Positions 56,615 through 64,000 of a stretch of 64,000 bases of DNA are shown in pieces. The notes below the pieces were generated by a model. The model had not been told where the DNA came from. It made no database searches and saw only the letters and a list, made by a program, of their open reading frames with translations. The DNA is from Rhododendron vialii (lineage: Eukaryota; Streptophyta; Magnoliopsida; Ericales; Ericaceae), in contig NC_080557.1 of assembly GCF_030253575.1 (NCBI RefSeq), positions 44,902,501 to 44,966,500 of the forward strand, given 5' to 3'. How positions within the stretch are numbered: position 1 is the stretch's first letter; every line of letters begins with the position of its first letter. Made by a program: the position numbers and the translations under genes.

Positions 56615-59600
56615 ATGGATTTGCTTTCTCAACTACCTTTAGCAATTGCCTTGCTTTTAGCTTCACTGTGGTTGTACAAGCAGTGGAGATCAACAACTCA
56701 GAGTCACAAGCTCAAGCTCAAGTCGCCCCCTGAGCCACCGGGCGCATGGCCCTTAATAGGCCACCTCCGTCTGCTCAGTGGCCAAGTTCCCCTGTCTCGG
56801 ACCCTGGGAGCCATGGCCGACAAGTACGGTCCGGTCTTCTTGTTCCGGCTCGGTGTTCACCCTGTGCTCGTGGTGAACAATTGGGAGTCTTTCAAAGAGT
56901 GTTTCACCACGCATGATATAGCCTTCGCCTCGCGCCCACAATCCAGTGCATGTAAGTTGTTGTGGACTTCCGAAGCTCTTCTATTTCAACAGTATTTGAA
57001 AAATAGTGAATTGGTTTTGAATGTGATAGTTTTATGTATTGGCTTCACTGACTTGTATACATAAGACTACATCAAGATATGCTTCAATCAAGGAAATCAC
57101 AATCAAATCTCCTAATCCTAATTTTAGGATACAGTCAAAGTTACAATCAAATCTCCTAATTCTAGGATGAGATTAAATTCTTTCTATCGGTAGTGGAAAA
57201 CTCCACTTTTCACCATCGCCTTTTTCGGTCTTATCGTGTGTTTATTGTTGATCTGAACCATTCATCTTGTAGACCCCACATAATATGTATCCATGAAAAA
57301 ATAAACTTAATCGGATATCAATAGGAATATCAAAAATTGAATTTTGCTTTGTAAAATAGACAGTTTATCTTATTATTATTGATAGAAATCAGATCGTCTA
57401 TTTTATAAATCAAAATTCAAAGTTTGACATTTCTATCAACTTTTGATGAAGCTGATTTTTTGCATGGCAATAGTATACTGCGGGTCTTATAATATGAACA
57501 GTTCAGATTACAATAATAGACGCTCGGTGGGGCTCATAATGGACGGTGGTAAAAAAATGAAATTTTACACCAGCGGTAGATATAATTTATTCTCTTCTAG
57601 GATACAATCAAGGACAGATATGCAATATTACATAGAGAGATATGGATCTTATCACTCCCCTTCAAGTTGGAGCATGAATATCCATAATGCCCAACTTGGA
57701 GACTAAGTGACGCAACTGCTTTGCACCAAGTGCTTTGGTGAAAATATCCTCAGGCTGCTGAGCTGTAGGGAAATGCATCGTCTGAACAGGGCCAGCCCTG
57801 GGGTAAGCCCCGCAAACCCTCGAACTTGGGCAACCCCCCAAGCCGGGGCAACCAAAAAAAAATTTAAGTTAAATATAAATATAAAAAAGTTCTCATAATT
57901 TGCACAAACCATTTGCTTGGTTGGTTGAGCGGCTACTGCATGCCATTAAGTCTCCAGGAGAGTCAAGTTCGCCCTGGGGATTCCATCGCCTTCTTTTTTT
58001 TTCTACCTCTTTTTCTTTTCCTCTCCTCACACCCCCAAAATATTAGGAAAATAATACGTATTACTAAAATACTTTGTTGAAAATTTTTGATTTAACAATC
58101 ATAATTATGGAGTAATTATAAGTGTTATGTTCTTACATTTGATTAGAGAAAAAATCAAGCTAACATGGTTTTTTGTTTTTACTTGCTAACTACCATTTTG
58201 CAAGAGAGGTTAAGCAGTTTGGCTATGTTTTCAATTGAGATTGAGGCGTCATTCAACTAAGAGCAGTTTTGGGCATTTGAAACTTTTCTTAGCTTTTGCT
58301 GATCAAAAAAAACTTTTCTTAGCTTTTTACACTTTTTGAGACAGACTATTCTCATCACATATATCAACTAAAGAGCCCAAAAGGCTGAATAACAAAAAAT
58401 TATAGGAACAAGCCCCAAGTTCTTGATAAGTAGAGTACGATGACTAAATTGATAAATTTGCTTCACAAAATGCAAGTTATTTTTTTTGAATTGGATCGTG
58501 CTAATCATAAGGCGCTATAACCGGGTTACATTGCAATGTTGATTTTTTTGATGTTATTCAATCTAAAAGAACATTAAAACTTTGAATTTTTTTTTGTACT
58601 TGTATTTTTTTGTTAAAAAAATTGTATGACTTAATAGTAAGTGGGCAACAAAGTGTGAAATTGGGCTTGGGCAACCCAAATGTCGGGGCCGGCACTGCGT
58701 CCGAATAATCCCAACTTAAGCTTTTAGATGAGTTGATAGTTAACAATTTAATGTAATATTTATATTAGAAAATTAATCTTAAGTTCATTATGTGAACTTC
58801 ATAAGCCCACAAGTCCATCTATTAATTTTGGAAGGTCTAAAGTCCATTTTAGGGCACCCTAGAGTAGGGTAAGGCACCTTAGGGTTTAGGTACTTTCATA
58901 AAATTTTAGGGTGCACTTTTTTATTATAGGATAGGGTAGATTACCCTAATGTAGGGTACCTTAGCATAGGGTATCTTAAGGTTTAGGCACTTTTATAAGG
59001 TTTTAGTGTGTACTTTCCTATTATAGAGTTTTAGTGGTTTAGGCACTTTCATTGGATTTAGGATTTTAGGCACTTTCTTATGGTACCCTAAGATTTAGGT
59101 TGTGTGGATTTGTGGCTTTACAAAACTATTAGGTAGACTTGTGGTGGACCTATCACTAAATCTCCCTATTTATATTAGGGAAAATGAAGGTTAAGGACGT
59201 ATTTTGATAATTAATACATACCAAGGACAAGCTTTGATGATTATTAATTATCAAAATACGTCATGGACCGTCATTTTCCCTATATATTGTGTAGTCACAT
59301 AGATCCCCCCGCCTTAATGTTTTTCTGAATTATTCATGTTCGCAAACTTATTTCTCATCTTCACTATATATCCACTGTCTACACACACATATCTCATATT
59401 CTCATGTACGTGGTGGTTTATTTTCTATTTCTATCACTCACCCTTTCCTTTGCGTAACTTCCAACTTTTTAGGAAAACATTAGGCGGGGAATTTATGTTA
59501 AAATCGGGCCCATAACAATGATCGGAGCCGCTTAATTTCTAGAGCTAGCTTGTCGAGAACGAGGACTCTCCTCCAGTCTCGTCCAATTTTGGCCTTTTGT

Positions 59601-61036
59601 CGGGCCAACGGCCTTTCACTTTTTAGAGTTTGTCGAGAACAACGACCACGCCAAAAATTACGTTGCTCGGATATCTTTTGATAGGATCTTTAAATGCATT
59701 AAGTTTCGGATAAATGTGTTGAAGGAGTTGCACACCTTTTTTTTATACAACATTAATATTAATTTTTAACACGATCAATGCTCAAGGCGATCTCTAAAAA
59801 GTAAATGGTTCCGATCATTTTTTTGAGATCCGGAAAGAGTCCACAAAAGACCAAAACTGGACAGGTACACTGGACGAGAGCTGAGTCCCAAAAAATGGAG
59901 TAAAACTTCAACAACTCTCCAAAACTTTTGTTTTATGGCTCTAACTGTAACTTGAAAAAAGTACGTACTCTGAATAAATTTAAGGAAAATGACAGCTAAG
60001 GACGTGTTTTAATAATTAATACCCGCCAAGGACAAACTAAGAACATTTGTTAATACTGAAAATTTTATTGGCAGATAGTATTAATTATCAAAACACGTCC
60101 TGGGCCGTCATTTTCCCATAAATTTATCGGTATTTCTATTGTCAGCCCAGTGGGTTGACAATAAGCACACAAGAGAATAAGGAAAACACATATTTCTATA
60201 TTTTTTTTACACTTTTTAATACACATTTACACTTCTTATTGTCAGCCCAGTGGGCTGATTTTAAATTTTTCCTAAATTTATTGGTCATTTTATTGTCATT
60301 TCACACGCTCCTTACGACTATACACATTTCTTAATTATAACGTGTTTTTTTGGTAAGTCACATATCTTATTACATGTACATGTAATTTTTTTCTTGAGTT
60401 AAAATCCTAACTCCGTCCATTTATGCAGCCAAGTACCTCAGCTACAACTTGGCCTTTCTCGGCTTTTGCTCATACGGCTCATACTGGCGAGACATACGTA
60501 AACTGGTAGTGATCCAACTACTTTCGGCCCATCGTCTCGAGCAATTCAAACATGTTCGAGTGTCTGAAATCGACACCAGCATCAAAGAACTGTACCGCCT
60601 GGGCAAAACCAATCAGCCAGACGAGGCCGTAGAGATAACCTCGTGGATCGAGCAACTGACCATAAACATAATCACGAGGATGGTCTCGGGGAAGAGGTAC
60701 TTCGATTGGAGCGGCGCAGTGCAAGATCCCAGGGCGGAGAATTTCATGAGAGCTATAAAGGAGTTCATGTATGTCAGCGGGAATTTCTTCTCGTCGGACG
60801 TGATCCCTTATCCTCCGCTGACGTGGGTGGACTGGGGTGGCAAACTGAGGAACGTGAAGAGGATTATGAGGGAGTTAGATGATATTATTCAGAGTTGGGT
60901 ACACGAACATGTTGTTGAGAGGAGAAGAGAGAGAGAGGAAAAGGATGAGGACTTCATTGATGTGATGTTGTCTGAGATTGAGGAAGGGGGGAATTATGGG
61001 CACATGAGGGATACCATCATCAAGGCAACAGTGCTG
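56615..61036 (+). CDS. CYP82-like cytochrome P450, 5' part only (315 codons in window)
   Basis: Membrane monooxygenase of the plant CYP82 type; members oxidise terpenoids, alkaloids or phenolics, substrate unknown here. Exons seen: 56615-56951 and 60429-61036, joined in phase 1 as S-S-A-S-K-Y. Residues 7-22 are the ER anchor, followed by the proline hinge PPEPPGAWP (38-46), LSRTLGAMADKYGPVF, the C-helix WRDIR (132-136) and HVRVSEIDTSIKELY. The second exon ends KATVL before a GTATGT donor, the place where CYP82 genes normally have their intron just before the I-helix. The I-helix AGTDT, ExxR and haem cysteine are not in the window, so the gene continues beyond 64000 or is truncated. The intron at 56952-60428 is extra for this family, as far as I know, and full of repeats. 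Confidence 0.88.
57060..57790 (-). mobile_element. Ty1/copia retrotransposon remnant in the P450 intron
   Basis: On the minus strand 57785-57655 reads like the very end of a copia polyprotein (EDIFTKAL, HLVSKLGI, DIHAPT), followed by a purine tract and what looks like the start of an LTR. Only this 3' portion is present; clearly broken. Extent on the left is approximate, and 57180-57590 contains imperfect inverted repeats. Confidence 0.65.
58766..59166 (-). mobile_element. Mutator-like MITE, family MU-A copy 2 (401 bp)
   Basis: Homologous, in opposite direction, to 27983-28323. Flanked by a perfect 9-bp duplication TATTTATAT (58757-58765, 59167-59175). Contains many degenerate TTTAGGGT/CCTAAACC units, including AGGGTACCTTAG and ACTAAAACTCTATAAT (complement). 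Confidence 0.85.
59177..59281. mobile_element. MITE, family IR-C copy 1 (105 bp)
   Basis: Inverted arms of about 40 bp: AGGGAAAATGA, ACGTATTTTGATAATTAAT and complements. Closely related to 59982-60117. Confidence 0.8.
59545..59895. mobile_element. Possible degraded foldback element
   Basis: CTCGTCCAATTTTGGCCTTT at the left pairs imperfectly with AAAGACCAAAACTGGACAGG at the right; CTTTTTAGAGTT pairs with CTCTAAAAAG. Ends not defined. Confidence 0.35.
59982..60117. mobile_element. MITE, family IR-C copy 2 (136 bp)
   Basis: Same ends as copy 1 (GGAAAATGACAGCTAAGGAC and complement; TAATTATCAAAACACGTCC), with a longer centre. Confidence 0.8.
60150..60262. repeat. Pair of short palindromes (GTCAGCCCAGTGGGCTGAC type)
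   Basis: ATTGTCAGCCCAGTGGGTTGA and ATTGTCAGCCCAGTGGGCTG lie about 85 bp apart, both self-complementary. May be the ends of a small element. Confidence 0.4.
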
Positions 61037-61601
61037 GTATGTGATCTTTAGACCTCTTAATTTTTTTTTAAAGTTAACAATATTTGTGCAAAAGATGACT
61101 CACAATGATATAATCAAACTTAGTAACATCCTTAGAAATAATCAAATTTTGAGTTTTAGATAATCAAAACTAGCAACTTTTTTTAATAATCAAAATTTGT
61201 GGACTCCGCACCACATAAGTTAACTAGTTCCAAAATTTGTATACACGCGTGTTTCAACTGGTATTTTTTTCTTCTCTTCTTCGCTTACTTTATGTCTTCT
61301 TCGCTTCACCCACAAACTATTTCTCTTTCTTTCCCTCAAAAACTGAAACTTATATCTCTCAATCATCTACAATTCAGTCCATCATCACCGGATTAAAGTA
61401 TTTCACTCTTCTTTTCCGTTTCTATTTTTTTTCCCCCAAAAAAATTCATAATAGGAGGGAAGAAAGTCACCGATTTTCCCCCAAAATTAAGAGAGGGAAT
61501 CGATATATTTTTTGTCAAAAAAAAAAAAAACCGTAAATGGAAGGAAGTGAATGACAAGAAACAAAATGGGAGAGAGAGTGAAATTGTAGTAGACCATTAT
61601 T

Positions 61602-61847
61602 TTGGTTATGGACTAAAAGTGACCATTATGAAGCTCAACATTGTTAAGCTGAGCAACCTCTTAAGTGAATAATCAAAAGCTGATGTGTCAACTTTTGATT
61701 ATTATTTTTTGATTATATTACTGTGAATGGCCTTAGCGTAACTGGGCCTTAATGAAGCTAACCAAAGTTGGGTGGGATCCAGATGATTTTACCTAAATTT
61801 AACTAAAAAAATGATTTCGAGAAAATTGAGTAAACATGCATGATTAA
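61602..61847. repeat. 246-bp direct repeat, copy 1
   Basis: Starts TTGGTTATGGACTA and ends ACATGCATGATTAAA; repeated at 62171-62416 with about 5 percent differences by eye, period 569 bp. Confidence 0.92.
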
Positions 61848-62170
61848 ATGTAAACAAGGCATTTAATTTTTTTTTTTTTACATTTTTCAGTTTTACGTTA
61901 AATTTTTATGTGATATTGGTTCACATTGACGAGAGAAATCAAAAAAAAAAAAAATTATGATTTTTACACAAATATTTAAAAAATATCCAAAGAAAGCTCC
62001 AAAACGACAAAATTAAAAAATTGCATTCTATAATCATTAGTGGGTGTTCCACTTTTATGGAAAAGGAACTTTTTGAAAAAAAATGCAATTTCAAGCTCAA
62101 AAATTATGGTGTTTACGCAAATAATTTTTCTATCAATATGGATCTTGTTTGATAAATCTTATTAAAATCT

Positions 62171-62416
62171 TTGGTTATGGACTAGAAGTGACCATTGCGA
62201 AGCTCAACATTATTAAGCTGAGCAATCTCTTAAGTGAATAATCAAAAACTGATGTGTCAACTTTTGATTATTATTTTTTGATTATACCACTGTGAATGGC
62301 TTAGCGTAACTGGGCCTTAATGAAGCTAACCAAAGTTGGGTGGGATATAGATGATTTTACCTAAATTTAACTAAAAAAATGATTTGGAGAAAATTGAGTA
62401 AACATGCATGATTAAA
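62171..62416. repeat. 246-bp direct repeat, copy 2
   Basis: Second copy of 61602-61847. The 323 bp between the copies is not itself repeated after copy 2, where similarity ends in ATTAAACATG. Confidence 0.92.
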
Positions 62417-62557
62417 CATGCACATTCAATTTCTCTAATTGACAATGATACATCACCTACTAGTAGGAGATGCAGAAATTCATATTTTTAGGAGCGCGCG
62501 CGCGTGTATATGTATATATATAATTTTTTTTAAGGCCCCTAAAGGATGGGGTGTTTT

Positions 62558-64000
62558 TGTAACGCCCCGATATTTTAAACGAATATCGACAGCATAATTT
62601 ATTATTTTTCAAAAAAGATTTCTTTAGTCAACCAAATAAATACGAAAGTATCAACATAAGGATTTTTTTATTTCAACTCAAATTGAAAATACAAAACTTT
62701 TATTCAAAGGTAAACATTGGTCTTACAAGCATTGAGCCGACTTCTCATGGAAGATACTGACTCAAAAAAAATATTTATTTAACCTTAATAAAATATGGCA
62801 ATTTATTGAAATAACTTCAGAGCGACTCTAGTCTTGATACAGATCCCAAGCATACTCGGTCTCCGCCCCCTAGTATTCTTCCTGTGTCAAACTGCTCTAC
62901 CATTGAATCCTGCATACTCTGGCAAATTGATTGCCGAAGTAACCGATTTACCAGGATACAAACGTATCCATGAGTGATAATTCACTCAGTAGAATAATCC
63001 TAACCCTACCAACCCCTTACTTTACAGCTAAGCAGTCTTATCACAATTCATATGGAAATAATAGAACGACCAGCATTACATAAGTAAATTTATTAGCAAG
63101 CCTTTAAATTACCTTCTTTTGAATCTCACATTTCATAATTATACCTGCACCATAGTATCCATCGTCTTACGAACTCATATTTTAAATGTCCTGCTACATT
63201 TAATATCACGAGGTATTAGTAGACTATCCACTCAATTTAGGTCCATCAGGCTGCCCTCAAGGTCCTGCTAGGCTACCCTCAATACCTGAGGTCCTGCCAG
63301 GCTACCCCTGAGGTCCTGCTTGGCCACCCTCACAATTCTAGGTCCATCAGGCTGCCCTCAAGGTCCTGCTAGGCTACCCTCAATACCTGAGGTCCTGCCA
63401 GACTACCCCTAAGGTCCTGCTTGGCCACCCTAGCCACACCGGGTCTTTCAAGCTACCCTTAAGGTCCTGCCAGGCTACCCTCAATAACTGAGGTCCTGCT
63501 AGGCTACCCCTGAGGTCCTGCTAAGCCCACAACTTTCATCTATTTTTTCTTTTTCATTAACCATAATAACGTTTGCATAATTTCTCATTGAAATCACCAA
63601 ACAAATCTAAGTCCGACCCAACAATACAACAATCATGAATCCATAATAACATAATCAGTAAACATGATATATTTAATGGGAAAGCAAATATAGCAATTGG
63701 TACTGTGCGAGTAAGTAAAGCACGTAGAGTTTTATGATTGGGCCAATGCCCTTAATTTATTAAATAAATGAGAAATTTTATCAAACAAATAATTTAATTA
63801 GTAATCCTTCAACATTCTATTTATTTATTATAAGAATCATATTCAATTAACACTAAACCAAGGCAACTCAATTATTTTCATTATCGTTCATATATAACAC
63901 GAAAGTTAAAACCACCCAAACACATCTCTTGGGGCCAAAATTATAATTTCAAGAAGTCCATGGGGATAACTGTAATTGTTGTGCCATTTGTTTTAAAACT
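62558..64000 (+). mobile_element. Start of an LTR retroelement, runs off the window
   Basis: Begins TGTAACGCCCCGATATT, the typical start of a family of plant LTRs, probably Ty3/Gypsy, and contains CATGAGTGATAATTCACTCA, a sequence I associate with such LTRs. No coding domain is visible up to the edge. It contains the minisatellite at 63240-63528. It looks degraded; age cannot be judged without the other LTR. Confidence 0.5.
63240..63528. repeat. Minisatellite with 101-bp higher-order period
   Basis: Basic unit of about 20-25 bp, AGGTCCTGCTAGGCTACCCT and variants. A 101-bp block (starting GGTCCATCAGGCTG) recurs at 63240, 63341 and, more diverged, 63442. Confidence 0.9.

Larger units (their letters stand above)
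61037..62557. other. P450 intron or flank, repeats only
   Basis: No P450 exon found on either strand. Holds the 246-bp repeat pair (61602-61847, 62171-62416) and several AATAATCAAAA-type inverted stretches. Confidence 0.55.

Noticed and set aside
57795-57960. SINE insertion in the copia remnant
   Set aside because: GGGCAACCCC and a TGGTTGAGCGG box-A-like motif are present but in the wrong order and with no box B or target duplication.
2927-61036. A metabolic gene cluster joining QOR, GTP cyclohydrolase and P450 genes
   Set aside because: The families act in unrelated pathways, cyclin C and an NTPase lie between them, and nothing suggests shared control.

Overview
The window reads as nuclear DNA of a flowering plant, most likely a eudicot. 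Genes are split by GT-AG introns, CT/GA microsatellites sit in 5' leaders, and many small transposons lie between and inside genes (MITEs, SINEs, a TRIM, a solo LTR). Five recognisable host loci are plant types: chloroplast-envelope-type quinone oxidoreductases, a P-loop NTPase, a two-domain GTP cyclohydrolase I, cyclin C and a CYP82-like cytochrome P450. An Ericales origin is only a weak guess from repeat style. All calls come from reading the sequence; no database was searched.

Layout. 0-2.3 kb: a small hydrophobic ORF and a diverged tandem repeat. 2.9-26.8 kb: four head-to-tail copies of one four-exon quinone oxidoreductase gene (QOR1-QOR4). QOR2 and QOR4 are intact (329 codons each). QOR1 has a one-base excess in a T run at the end of exon 3, and QOR3 has a TGA at the start of exon 4. 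Between QOR1 and QOR2 lie a decayed PPR gene and a 0.74-kb tandem duplication, one copy of which carries a foldback transposon. QOR3 and QOR4 belong to two units of a recent segmental duplication of about 5 kb, which also left an orphan copy of the first exon of the next gene at 22.9 kb.

28.7-36.1 kb (+): a nine-exon gene for a 428-aa P-loop NTPase with a C-terminal membrane anchor. 37.6-40.6 kb (-): GTP cyclohydrolase I (two exons, 452 aa, pterin/folate pathway), convergent with it. 43.2-49.8 kb (-): cyclin C (nine exons, 251 aa, CDK8 module of Mediator). 50-56 kb: no gene recognised; LTR pieces, foldback elements, a Harbinger-like element and minisatellites. 56.6-61.0 kb (+): the first 315 codons of a CYP82-like P450, split by a repeat-filled 3.5-kb intron; its haem-binding half is not in the window. 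61-64 kb: a 246-bp repeat pair and the start of an LTR retroelement with a 101-bp minisatellite.

The host genes do not look like a pathway cluster. The most informative biology is the birth and death of the QOR array and the layered, datable insertions: several elements have target-site duplications I could read directly, and paralogous segments provide empty sites. I did not find a clearly new molecular system. The best candidates for novelty are a possible chimeric mini-gene at 22.9-23.3 kb, the P450 intron, and the non-autonomous element families.
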